Under the pieces are notes generated by a model. The model saw only the letters and a program-made list of their open reading frames with translations. It ran no database searches and had not been told where the DNA came from. A stretch of DNA of 52,500 nt, taken from NCBI GenBank assembly GCA_905221605.1, contig CAJNDS010002337.1, positions 87,501-140,000 on the forward strand, read 5' to 3'. The position numbers and the translations under genes are program-made. Within the stretch, counting starts at the first letter, position 1; each line of letters begins with the position of its first letter. This stretch comes from Symbiodinium natans. Its lineage: Eukaryota; Sar; Dinophyceae; Suessiales; Symbiodiniaceae. Shown here piece by piece: positions 26,315 through 34,431 of the stretch.

Positions 26315-27543
26315 GTAACTGGCGCTGTAGCCGAGGGGCCCGCTGCCGTAAGAAGAGCATATCGGAATATCATCCTGCGCTCAGGCGTGAGCATCTTGAA
26401 GGCCAGAATCCAGGGAAAGGCCTGGTCCAGGACGTCATTCTCCAGGGGAGAGAGTATTGCAAGTAGTCTGTCCTGTGCTCTGGAGTCCTCCGGAAGGTGT
26501 GCAGCAATTTGCCCTTTGAGCTGGAGAGTGAGGTGTAGCTTGGCGAAACTCTCTGGTATCGTGGTATTGTGCCATATTGCTTCAAGCGAGGCCAGTTCGG
26601 ATGCTGTGATGGGTCGCGACAGCCAGGTTCTGCCCAGGCGAAGGTCGGTACGCATCTTTTGGTACGCATCAGTGGTCAGAAGATCATGGAGTTCCGTCAA
26701 GTGCTCCGCATATGAAAGAAGTGCCATGGCTTGATCCTGTCGCAGGACGTCCCAGGGTTCGCTGGGGCAGACTTCGTCTGGCACTCGTGCTCCTCTTGCT
26801 CGGGCGACCATGAAGTCGACCATGGCCATGGTCCGGTAAATCTTGGATGCTCGCTGTAGCATGTGAATTTCTGCGTCGAGGATGCCCAGTGCATGTTCGT
26901 CACTTTGAGTATGTGGATTGGTGTCTGCCTCTCGCGGCCACGGCGAGATATCCGAAGGGAAGAGACAGAGGTGAATTCCGTTCAGAACTCGTGTGGAGTC
27001 ACTGGGTAGGATCCAGCGCAGATGCTGGGCAGCGCCATTGACAATGTCCCTGACAGTTTGCCCGCCCATTCCCAGATTGTACAGAGTCTGGGAAATGATA
27101 AGGGCGGCTAACTTGAAGTCGTCCGGCTCCATGATTTCCTCTTCAGTGTAGATGTGCACCGTTTCGAGTATCATCTGCAAGGTAAGCGAGCTCCGTTCCG
27201 CCTCGTAGTGCTTGAGATGAGGGGGAGGCTCCGTGGGTGATAATAGGGATGCCATCTCAGCTTCGGCCAGCAAGGGAAGATTAGGTTGAGCTGATTGGGA
27301 GAGAAGTCGAATCCAGTTGTAACTGCGTGCCGCCAGTCTCAGGGTTGGAGCCAGCATACAGTTCTCTCGTCGAGCAAGACCCTTGGCCTCATCCGAGAGG
27401 TAGAGGTTTGCATCCGGATCACTGGTTCTCTTGCCTGTGTACAGCATTGCCTTGCAGAAGAGGTTCAGCGCGGCGAGCTTGGACTTCATTGGCATCGTCG
27501 ATGAGTCTGGTCGTAGCGGGAGCAATGGGCATGTATGCAACAT
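26302..27543 (-). CDS. Helical family protein, paralog D (most diverged)
   Basis: 413 residues from 27543, or fewer if a Met at 27495 is used. Same architecture as A-C: RLAARSYNWIRLLSQ, VHIYTEEEI, LQRASKIYRTM, SRPITASELASLEAIW and a C-terminal AFKMLTPERR matching FKMLTSSHR / YKMLTPPNR of A and C. Function unknown. The stop codon is the TGA in hairpin site 7. Confidence 0.78.
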   Translation of the reverse strand: MLHTCPLLPLRPDSSTMPMKSKLAALNLFCKAMLYTGKRTSDPDANLYLSDEAKGLARRENCMLAPTLRLAARSYNWIRLLSQSAQPNLPLLAEAEMASLLSPTEPPPHLKHYEAERSSLTLQMILETVHIYTEEEIMEPDDFKLAALIISQTLYNLGMGGQTVRDIVNGAAQHLRWILPSDSTRVLNGIHLCLFPSDISPWPREADTNPHTQSDEHALGILDAEIHMLQRASKIYRTMAMVDFMVARARGARVPDEVCPSEPWDVLRQDQAMALLSYAEHLTELHDLLTTDAYQKMRTDLRLGRTWLSRPITASELASLEAIWHNTTIPESFAKLHLTLQLKGQIAAHLPEDSRAQDRLLAILSPLENDVLDQAFPWILAFKMLTPERRMIFRYALLTAAGPSATAPVTQTE

Positions 27544-27570
27544 GACGCAGGGTTTGAGAGGGAGGGGCTA

Positions 27571-27600
27571 GGCAGCAGGAGGTGACCTCTCTTTTCTGCC
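27571..27600. promoter_or_regulatory. conserved-core hairpin, site 8
   Basis: GGCAG / CTGCC arms around CAGGAGGTGACCTCTCTTTT; core variant with T at the variable position. About 30 bases upstream of the ATG at 27543. Confidence 0.75.
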
Positions 27601-27876
27601 TTTGAGCCTGGAGAGAGGGTTGGTGAAAAGCTATCAGTTCTTGGCAAATCGAATCAGCTGGATTTTGCTACGGCAGTTTGTGCTGCAGAGGAAGGCTAAG
27701 AGTGAGGAGCCGGCTTTGTCTGTGGTAGAGCGTCCCACCTTGGCTTGTCGGTGCATAAGCATGACTTCGGTTTGGCACGTCGAGGACTAAGTCTAGGCAG
27801 CGGTAGCAGTGTGATGCGCTGCTGGATTTTGTCTCTGAGATACTGCTGGGTTGAAAAGGTGTAAGCAGTGACACAT
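27601..27876. other. 276-bp intergenic spacer
   Basis: No supported gene. Same length as the spacer at 28712-28987, though the sequences are unrelated by eye. Confidence 0.4.
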
Positions 27877-27916
27877 GCACTCCCTAGCAGGAGGTGACCT
27901 CACTCGCAGGGAGTGC
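27877..27916. promoter_or_regulatory. conserved-core hairpin, site 9
   Basis: GCACTCCCT / AGGGAGTGC perfect 9-bp arms, with inner GC/GC, around AGGAGGTGACCTCACTC. About 24 bases past the stop of the proline-rich gene. The strongest simple stem. Confidence 0.88.
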
Positions 27917-27939
27917 CAAAATTGAGCTCTGTGCATGCC

Positions 27940-28671
27940 TCACTCCTGCGGATCTCGTCTTGGGACAAGTGGGCCTTCGGTAATTATCCAGGTCTGGACT
28001 GTGCCCGGAGGCAGTGGGCTTCCTGTGGCAGACAGTACCGAGGTGCGCGCTGGAGGGGACCACGGGCTGAAGGGGTTAGGAGCAAGGGAGACAATCGGTC
28101 CAGGAGTGATGATCCAGGTGCCCACGAGCGTTGCAGCTTCTTGCGCGGGATGAGGATGAGCTGCGGCTGGGGGAGACATTGAGGCCCCCGACGTTGAAGT
28201 GCCACTTGTCGAGGAGGGACGTGCCGTGGTTTTGGGAGCACCTTCCGCCGTGGGAGGGGGGCTATGACCTGAGTAGTCCTGCGCTTGGAAAGGCTGGTGA
28301 ACCGGAGTCGGGGGAGGGGGGCCCGACGGCTGGTAGGCCTGCTGGGTGGCTTTGGGTACGGTTTGAGCTTGGTTCGCAGGCGAGAGTGCCTTGGTTGTTA
28401 TGGGAGTGGGCGGAGGCGGGCCTCCTGGGGCCAGCTGGGCGGGCTGGTTCCGGGAAGAGGCTGTCCGTCTCGAGGAGCTCCTTGACAGGGATTCCACTAG
28501 GTCGTCATCATCCTGAAGGGAAGAAGCCTCAGAGTCCAGGTCAGCCTCCGTGATCAGACGGGAGTCTGAGTCCGCCTGATGCCTCTTGCCGTGAGGATGT
28601 CGTCTTTTGGAGGGCTTGTCTTCGCTGTGTCGGGTTTCTCGATGTGACTTGTCTTCCTCCGGCGCTGACAT
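27940..28671 (-). CDS. Basic/acidic N-terminus, proline-rich protein
   Basis: 243 residues. An in-frame TAA lies 9 bases upstream of the ATG, which fixes the start. The N-terminal 40 residues are basic and His/Lys/Arg-rich (KPSKRRHPHGKRH); then an acidic patch LQDDDDLVE, an SR-like RSSSRR, a Pro-rich middle (GPPPPTPI and GPPPPTPV repeats) and two C-terminal TWIIT-GP repeats. Likely disordered; function unknown. Ends GAG TGA AGG-like (GAGTGAGG) although the full hairpin core is further on. Confidence 0.7.
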   Translation of the reverse strand: MSAPEEDKSHRETRHSEDKPSKRRHPHGKRHQADSDSRLITEADLDSEASSLQDDDDLVESLSRSSSRRTASSRNQPAQLAPGGPPPPTPITTKALSPANQAQTVPKATQQAYQPSGPPPPTPVHQPFQAQDYSGHSPPPTAEGAPKTTARPSSTSGTSTSGASMSPPAAAHPHPAQEAATLVGTWIITPGPIVSLAPNPFSPWSPPARTSVLSATGSPLPPGTVQTWIITEGPLVPRRDPQE

Positions 28672-28686
28672 GGCCAGTTAGCAGTA

Positions 28687-28711
28687 GAACAGGAGGGAAC
28701 CTCACTCGTTC
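28687..28711. promoter_or_regulatory. conserved-core hairpin, site 10
   Basis: GAAC / GTTC arms around AGGAGGGAACCTCACTC, the only core with GAA instead of NGA. 16 bases upstream of the ATG at 28671. Confidence 0.75.
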
Positions 28712-28987
28712 AGGGCCGCTACTAACGATGGCTTGAGCTGTGAGCTCTGAGGTAGAGAAGAAAGAGCTGCTCTGAGTGTGTCCTGGGCATGATGGCATCA
28801 GCTGGTTGAGGCTGAGGCGAAATCCTCGATGTGAGGCGGGGCATTGCGTAACCTGAGCAAAAGCCGGGAGAGGGCTGTTGCAAGCGATTAATGCATGATG
28901 TAGATGATCAGGGGTAACACGCGTTTTTCTGCACGAATTTGCGTTGCCAGTACAGTCGCCTCTAAAGACCGTAAGGAAAAGGTAGGG
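28712..28987. other. 276-bp intergenic spacer
   Basis: No supported gene on either strand; open frames here are shadows. Confidence 0.4.
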
Positions 28988-29016
28988 TTCGACAGGAGGG
29001 GACCTCACTCGTCGAA
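28988..29016. promoter_or_regulatory. conserved-core hairpin, site 11
   Basis: TTCGAC / GTCGAA perfect 6-bp arms around the perfect core. Minus-strand TGA at 29005-29007 in the core is the stop codon of the phosphatase gene. Confidence 0.85.
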
Positions 29017-29913
29017 GTCATCCATGTCCTGAGGGTCATCGTCTGGTGTGGGTCTGAATGCGTCTCCACAGGCCATGCATAGGTACCCCAGAACGGACTT
29101 CTTGCATTCTCTGGAGAGCCAGTGTAGCGCAAGAGGGAATTGATCTCTTTCCTGCCAGTAGCGTTGACCAGGCCTTGCCGAGAGTAGAATCGCTATCGCT
29201 TGTTGAGCAGTGAGGTGGTAGCGAACAATCAGGTAGGCACAGAGGGCGGAAGTCGAGCGATTGATGCCCGCAAGACAATGGAACAGGATGACCATCGGTT
29301 TGGTGCGACTGCACTCCTGGCCCTCAATTTCGTCGTTCATCCTGATCCAGGTCCTGGCAAGATTTGACACCACATCATGGAAGCCTTGATCGTTCCGAGA
29401 GATACGCACGTCCGAGAGGTGGTAGCGCAAGTTGGAGATGCCCTCCATTTGGTACATGAACTGCCAATCGGCATCTGTGTCATAACTCTCCCTGAAGCGC
29501 GATGATGCGTTGAGAGTCACGATGATATCAACCTGGTGCGCTTTGAGTTCAGGTATGTCAAGAGCAGTGCGCTGGGTGCCAAGCAACAGCGTGCAGTAGT
29601 CATCCCGGAACACCACCGTGGAGTCCCATTTTGGCCAGTAGGCAACTGAATTTGGGAAGGAATGATCCGGGTGCTCTGCCATCAGGGCGCTCCATTCCGA
29701 TGCCAGTCTGTGATCTTGCGTCGTCCATTGTGCTCGATTGTAGAAGGCGGCCTGGGTCTGCGCGTGGATATCGTCCATTGCTTTGTTGTCAGTGATTGAT
29801 GGTTCGAAGTTGCACCGCGGTTCCGGATCCTGCATTCTGAAGAGGCCATTGCGTTCAAGGCAAACGCTGTGTTCCGGGCCTCGAAGCCTGATGTAGGGAG
29901 CAGCCAGATCCAT
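29005..29913 (-). CDS. Dual-specificity protein phosphatase
   Basis: 302 residues. The P-loop HCLAGINRS fits the cysteine-phosphatase signature HCx5R(S/T), with Cys213 nucleophile and Arg219. Asp168 in LSDVRIS is the likely general acid, and SARPGQRYW after the P-loop is typical of the DSP fold (about residues 100-270). The N-terminal 100 residues are specific to this protein; the C-terminus has CMACGD and an acidic tail. Predicted to dephosphorylate Ser/Thr/Tyr; substrate unknown. Cytosolic or nuclear, no signal peptide. Its TGA stop lies in hairpin site 11. Confidence 0.85.
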   Translation of the reverse strand: MDLAAPYIRLRGPEHSVCLERNGLFRMQDPEPRCNFEPSITDNKAMDDIHAQTQAAFYNRAQWTTQDHRLASEWSALMAEHPDHSFPNSVAYWPKWDSTVVFRDDYCTLLLGTQRTALDIPELKAHQVDIIVTLNASSRFRESYDTDADWQFMYQMEGISNLRYHLSDVRISRNDQGFHDVVSNLARTWIRMNDEIEGQECSRTKPMVILFHCLAGINRSTSALCAYLIVRYHLTAQQAIAILLSARPGQRYWQERDQFPLALHWLSRECKKSVLGYLCMACGDAFRPTPDDDPQDMDDFDE

Positions 29914-29955
29914 GGCGCAGGGGGCAGAGAGAGCTATTTGCCTATCTGAGATAGC

Positions 29956-29980
29956 TGTCAGGAGGAGACCTCACGCGACA
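29956..29980. promoter_or_regulatory. conserved-core hairpin, site 12
   Basis: TGTC / GACA arms around AGGAGGAGACCTCACGC, about 43 bases upstream of the phosphatase ATG. Confidence 0.7.
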
Positions 29981-30235
29981 TTGGATGGAAATGACTGGAG
30001 TCACATACACAGATGTTGCTTCAGCCTTGGGTTTGTGAGCTAAAGCAAAGTAGGTGGCTGAGCCCCAAGCCTGTGAGCTCGTGACCTGAGCTGAGCTAGT
30101 CTTGAAGCACGCAGGCTTCGTGCTTCACTGAATGCGCATGGAGCCGGCCTAGAGAACCAGTCAGCTTGTTTTGGTGCCGTAGCGAGGGTCGAAAAAGGTA
30201 GCTTGGGTGCTTGTGCCGGACGCTTGTCCCGGCGT
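29981..30235. other. 255-bp intergenic spacer
   Basis: Shortest of the four mid-block spacers; no supported gene. Confidence 0.4.
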
Positions 30236-30268
30236 GCCGTTTCAGGAGGGGACCTCACACGAAATGGC
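30236..30268. promoter_or_regulatory. conserved-core hairpin, site 13
   Basis: GCCGTTTC / GAAATGGC arms pair over 8 bp with one G-T; core AGGAGGGGACCTCACAC. About 14 bases past the stop of the two-exon gene. Confidence 0.8.
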
Positions 30269-30281
30269 TTCATTGTGCAGA

Positions 30282-32166
30282 TTAGCTGAAGGCGTCCCAC
30301 ACATCAGCAGAGAGCGCCAGAGACGTGTCCTTAAAGATTCTCTCTGCCTTTTCTTTGCCCACCGGAGTTCGGAGCAGGGAGAAGAAGTGCTGTACAAGAG
30401 GAGGGACCTGTCGCTGAAGATGCGTGAAGGCTTGTTTGGCTGCCTGGATTGCCGGCTTGTCCTCCGCCAGGTACTCAAGGGTCGACAAGAGTCCTCGGAC
30501 GTGATCTGCGGTTGAAGTTGTGGCTTGTTGAGGAGCCGGAGGTGTGCGTTTGTGCCAGGCCGACGTGTCGAGAGCAAGAAAGAAGGGCAGATCCGTGCTG
30601 GAGTCTGGCGAGATTCGTCTGCCCAGGTTGGACCATCCACAGTCTCGTACATAGTATCCTAGGAGCGCCGATTTGAGTACTAGGAGAATCAGCAAATAGC
30701 ACTCGTCCATGCTGGGGCGTAGATGCGGTGGGAGGTTATCCAGCGGCTGGACCTTTTCCACCATGATGCCGTAGGCTTGCTGAATGAGGAGGTACTTCGG
30801 CGGGCCCGAGTCTCCCCGCCAGGAGGAGACCTCACTCGGCGTGGGAGACTTGGGAAACTCCAGGGGATTGACCGCGGAGGCCACTCTGAGCTGGATAGCA
30901 AAGACGTTTGCCACCGTCGGGACCATCTCTGGGAAAACGTGTGCCAAGTCAAGTTCCGCTTCATGAGCCTGAAGTCCGTCTTGGGCCTGTTCTTCCTGGG
31001 GAGCAACAACTGAGAGTTTGAAGACCGAGTAGAATTCCCCGCCCTTGAAGTTGTATACAGCTCTGGTGACGCCCTTCATGGATGCTGTGCGGTTCAGCTT
31101 CAGAACCATGCTGACTTGCTCGTCCTGCGATTTCCGAACTTGCACGTGAACGTCCAATTCCAAAGGGAATTCCTGCGGGTAGGAGTAGGGGAAGGAGTGA
31201 ATGACCGCCTTGCCCTTGTCTTGTTCCTTCTTGCTTGCCACGCGAGCCTGAACTGTGGCTGCTGGAAGAACTATCACTCCTTGATGCACCGGGTAGTTCA
31301 GGAACTCGCGCGGAGGAGGAGCTGCTTGCGTAAGATTGACGACCTGGAGCTCCTCTGTGGAAGTGAGGCGCGCGATGCCTTCAAGATGGCCTGGGTCAGG
31401 AGCTGATTGTCTTGCGGGAGGAGATGGAGGTGGAGGTGGCTGCCTGACGAAGGCCTCCTTTTGTCCAACTCCTGCACCGGTGTACTGAGATGAGCGCGAC
31501 TTCTTCGAGTCCGCCCAGGGTGGTATGTCGGAGTCCGACTCTTCCTTGCAGGTTTCTTTCCTGCCCACGCCTTGGCCCGCATAGGGTTGCGGTGTGCTCT
31601 CGTGTTGGCTCTACCTTGAAGGTTTTCGCGTGCTCTGCCTGGAGCGTAGATGAGGAGGATGGATCTGTTTTCGCTTCCCTGTGTCCGCTCCTCGGAGGCG
31701 ACCTCACGCTGGAGCCTGCCGGTCGGGAAGTTTCGACCGAGATCAAGGATAGCGAAGACAGATTCTTGTACACTTCCGAGGTAGGAAGGGCCGCTAAGTC
31801 CTCTGCAGTGAGTCCAGGCTTTTTGATTCCCAGCTCTTCTAGTCTCTTGCTTTCTTTATCCGCTTGTCTCTGGCTCGAGACCGGCCTTGTCGATTGACGG
31901 GCCATCATGCTCCTTGATATTGCACGGAGGCCCTTCTCCCAGCGGTAGTTTCTGATCTCGTCCATTCTCTTATGCGAGATGGGGACATAGTTCGAAGGCA
32001 GCAGCCTATCAGCTTCTGTGCAGATGTTGGAGGCGAGATCGAACGAGGGCAGAGTCGAAGCTTTCGACTGTCTTTTCCGCGGGGGCATGGTCCTAGGTGC
32101 CCTGCGCTGTAGACCTAGTGGACCTTCTTTGAGCACAGAGTCTTGCCAGGGCGTAAGGTCAGACAT
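30282..32166 (-). CDS. Two-exon gene, product unknown
   Basis: Exon 1 32166-31708 (153 codons; MSDLTPWQDSVLKEG, basic PPRKRQSK, SHKRMDEIRNYRWEKG). Predicted 97-base intron 31707-31611: GTGAGG at its 5' end, GTAG at its 3' end. Exon 2 31610-30282 (442 codons) begins SQHESTPQPYAGQG. The intron is inferred because the upstream frame degrades while the second frame becomes coding-like, and 97 bases restores phase exactly. The 595-residue product has a Pro run, a central segment resembling a beta-rich fold (HSFPYSYPQEFPLELDVHV) and a helical C-terminus. No family recognised. Hairpin site 15 coincides with the 5' splice site and site 14 lies in frame inside exon 2. Confidence 0.65.
30809..30850. 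promoter_or_regulatory. conserved-core hairpin, site 14 (inside coding frame)
   Basis: AGTCTCCCCGCC / GGCGTGGGAGACT, 12 bp with one bulge, around AGGAGGAGACCTCACTC. It is translated in frame as TPSEVSSWR, without a stop. Confidence 0.8.
31687..31715. promoter_or_regulatory. conserved-core hairpin, site 15 (at 5' splice site)
   Basis: GCTCC / GGAGC arms around TCGGAGGCGACCTCACGCT. The minus-strand GTGAGG of the core is the predicted donor of the 97-base intron. Confidence 0.65.
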
Positions 32167-32344
32167 TTATCTCAGCAATGCACAAGGACTGGCTAAGTGC
32201 TGGGCTCGACAGTGGGGCCTGTGCAGCAATATAGGAACGGAGAGACATTGGGTGAGCTAAGTGCTGTCATGGATTCAGGGCAGATTGTTTTAGTTGAGAC
32301 TGTTGGCTCGGTCGACGGCGCGCAGCTGTGAGAGCATAGCTGCG
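32167..32344. other. spacer with small palindrome
   Basis: CGCAGCT / AGCTGCG arms (about 32319-32343) around GTGAGAGCAT abut hairpin site 16. No core match. Probably the 5' flank of the two-exon gene. Confidence 0.4.
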
Positions 32345-32384
32345 TTTTACCTGCAGGAGGAGACCTCACTTGCTGGTCGCAAAA
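32345..32384. promoter_or_regulatory. conserved-core hairpin, site 16
   Basis: TTTT-ACC-GC arms pair with GC-GGT-AAAA across a 3-base bulge; core AGGAGGAGACCTCACTT. About 25 bases past the stop of the Cys-rich ORF. Confidence 0.65.
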
Positions 32385-32408
32385 TGTCGAGCTCTATCCT
32401 GCTCAAAG

Positions 32409-32672
32409 CTACCAGTACCTGGAGCGGGCTTGTTGCACCGCCCAGGAGTCTCTACACCCGAAACAGCAGTGCCACAGATGTCCCGGCTTGTGTCGAACAC
32501 ATGGAGCACTGTGGCATTGGTCGCAGCCTGCTCCGCATGATGACTGTGGTGGCGGAGGTGCCGTTGCCTTGACCAGAGCTTGGGCTACATTGGCCTGGCT
32601 TGTCGTCGTCTGGGTGTGAATGCCAGGGGTGTTCTCAATGGCAAGAATCGTGCCCTCCGGGTTGGTTGCCAT
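32409..32672 (-). CDS. small Cys-rich ORF, hypothetical
   Basis: 87 residues. N-terminal half Thr/Ala-rich (MATNPEGTILAIENTPGIHT), then CGAGCDQCHSAPC and HLWHCCFGC, Cys/His spacing that could bind zinc. It follows the block rule of stop codon then hairpin, which favours a real gene. No family recognised. Confidence 0.45.
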   Translation of the reverse strand: MATNPEGTILAIENTPGIHTQTTTSQANVAQALVKATAPPPPQSSCGAGCDQCHSAPCVRHKPGHLWHCCFGCRDSWAVQQARSRYW

Positions 32673-32754
32673 GGCGTGGTGATGATGGAGGAACTGTCAG
32701 TACTGATCAATATGAGCAGAACGGCTGATGCGAGCTAAGTCAGGGCTTCGGTTG

Positions 32755-32797
32755 CAACAGCAACAGCAACAGCAACAGCAGCAGCAGCAGCGGCAGC

Positions 32798-32892
<95 letters not shown>
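32755..32892. repeat. (CAG)n / (CAA,CAG) trinucleotide tract
   Basis: 138 bp of CAG with CAA and CGG interruptions at the left end, passing directly into AAACCCTAAACCCC. Marks the right edge of the telomere-free block. No ORF beyond the repeat supports a polyglutamine protein. Confidence 0.95.
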
Positions 32893-32894
<2 letters not shown>

Positions 32895-32969
32895 ACCCTA
32901 AACCCCTAAACTATAAACGGTGGGGTGCCTAGTTCCCTCCCATTCACGACGAAGAACCAGAAACTGCAG

Positions 32970-33024
32970 TGCAAGGAAGGCCTGGCGGGCATCGCCGCCT
33001 CCCTGGCGCTGCCGTCGGCCCCAG
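32970..33024 (+). CDS. exon-like island with AG and GT borders
   Basis: AAACTGCAG precedes and GTCCGC follows. Reads CKEGLAGIAASLALPSAP plus one base. Short but well bordered. Gene unknown. Confidence 0.45.
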
Positions 33025-33099
33025 GTCCGCTTCGCGCAGAGGACGCCTTGTGAGGAGGGGGTTCAGGGTTTAGGGCTCAGGGCTTAGGGCGGCCGAGTT

Positions 33100-33660
33100 T
33101 TTTTTGGGCCATGTCCCCTTGCAAAGGTGTGGCTCGGCTTGGCCTGGCTTGGCTTGGCTTGGCTTTTCCAGCTTGGCTTGAGTTGGCTTGGCTTGGCTTG
33201 GCCCGGCCTGGCTTGGCTGGCTTGGCTTGGCTTGAACCCCTTCCAAACCCATCGTGCGAGCGTTGTGTTTGCAAATGGAGGTGCCCCCAACCCCCCGTTT
33301 TTTTAGGCTGCTTGCGCCAGAGCATACAGTAGCCACATGTGATCGAATCCCTTCCAAACTGCTTCAGAGCATCCCTTTCAAACCCATCGTGCGAGCATTG
33401 TGTTTGCAAATGGGGGGGGGGGGGGGCGCCTGATATCTGAGCCTGCGACCCACCATGCAAGCATTCTCGCATCGTGTTTGCAAAGGGGGGCGGCTGCCGC
33501 CCCCTACCGCCGAACCCCCTGCTTTTTTCGGTGCACGAACATGTAGAGAGGGCTGCGCGCCCCAACCCTCCCGTTTTTTAATCACCAAAGAGCAGAAACC
33601 CATGAAAAGGAATCCCCCCCTCCCCCCGCCGGCCTTTTTCTAATCTGAAGCATCAGCCCA
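33100..33660. repeat. GGCTT repeats and ~100-bp diverged repeats
   Basis: (GGCTT)n-type tract 33122-33236. Then CCAAACCCATCGTGCGAGCATTGTGTTTGCAAATGG-like units, diverged, near 33243, 33374 and 33445, and a weaker one near 33692. Associated with G/C homopolymers. Frames here follow the repeats; no gene called. Confidence 0.6.
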
Positions 33661-34061
33661 TGAAGAGAACTTGCATTGAAACACACGAATCCTGTCCAAA
33701 CCCGTCATGCTTGTATTGTGTTCCCCGCTTGTTTATCTCATGCTGGTATTGGCAACATTTGCAGCCTCTGAAAATTCAGAGATGTTGCTCGTTACAGGAT
33801 GTGAAGCTGCTATTCTTCTGAAAACTCAGAAATTATGCTCGCGACTCGCTACAGTATTTGCAGCCTCTGAATGCGCCGACATGAGCCACACATTTGCAAG
33901 GAAACACGGCTGAGCCACACCTTTGCAAAAAAACCCTCCGCCGGTTTAGGGTTTGGGCTAGGGTTTGGAGGTTTCTGCACGGGTTCCCATAAGCGGGGTT
34001 CAGAAATAGAAGGCGTAACCCAGAGCTTGAGATTGAAAACCCTATAAAGGCCAAACCGCTA

Positions 34062-34131
34062 AACCGCGGTTTAGGGTTTAGGGTTTAGGGTTTAGGTTTA
34101 AGGTCTAGTGATTAGGGTTTAGGGTTTAGGG
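34062..34131. repeat. TTTAGGG array
   Basis: G-rich telomere-type units, partly degenerate. Confidence 0.85.
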
Positions 34132-34431
34132 AGATATATACACAGATATATGTATGTATATACCCTACATCGGTTTAGTTGCCGATACAGGGTTTAGGGC
34201 TCTGGGGGATTCAGCTCGTCGAGGGCATATCACGGAAACAAGGCACCCTAGTATAGACCCCCAAATAATAGGATTCCCCTCTCATCAGGTACCCCTAGTT
34301 TCGGACACCCCAATATTTCATTTGTTTGATGTACTGAGGGGCTTATCGGGGTCTGGGGTTCAGGGTTGAGAGCTTAAACAGGTAAAGGGTTAAGGGCGCA
34401 GGAATCGGCAAGATGGTCTGTGGTTTAGAGG

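Noticed and set aside
21567-32166. One long polyprotein joined by introns starting and ending at hairpin cores
   Set aside because: The proline-rich gene has an in-frame stop upstream of its ATG, and joining at cores gives stops (for example D to C). Genes stand alone.
21543-32384. Integron attC sites (cassette array) as explanation of the hairpins
   Set aside because: attC sites conserve the stem ends and vary the loop; here the loop core is conserved and arms vary, and each gene has two sites. No integrase gene is in the window.
32755-32892. Polyglutamine protein gene
   Set aside because: No supported reading frame extends beyond the trinucleotide tract.
33077-33603. Minus-strand frames of 80-160 residues
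   Set aside because: They follow GGCTT and ~100-bp repeats and contain AKPSQAKP-type periodicity; no domain.
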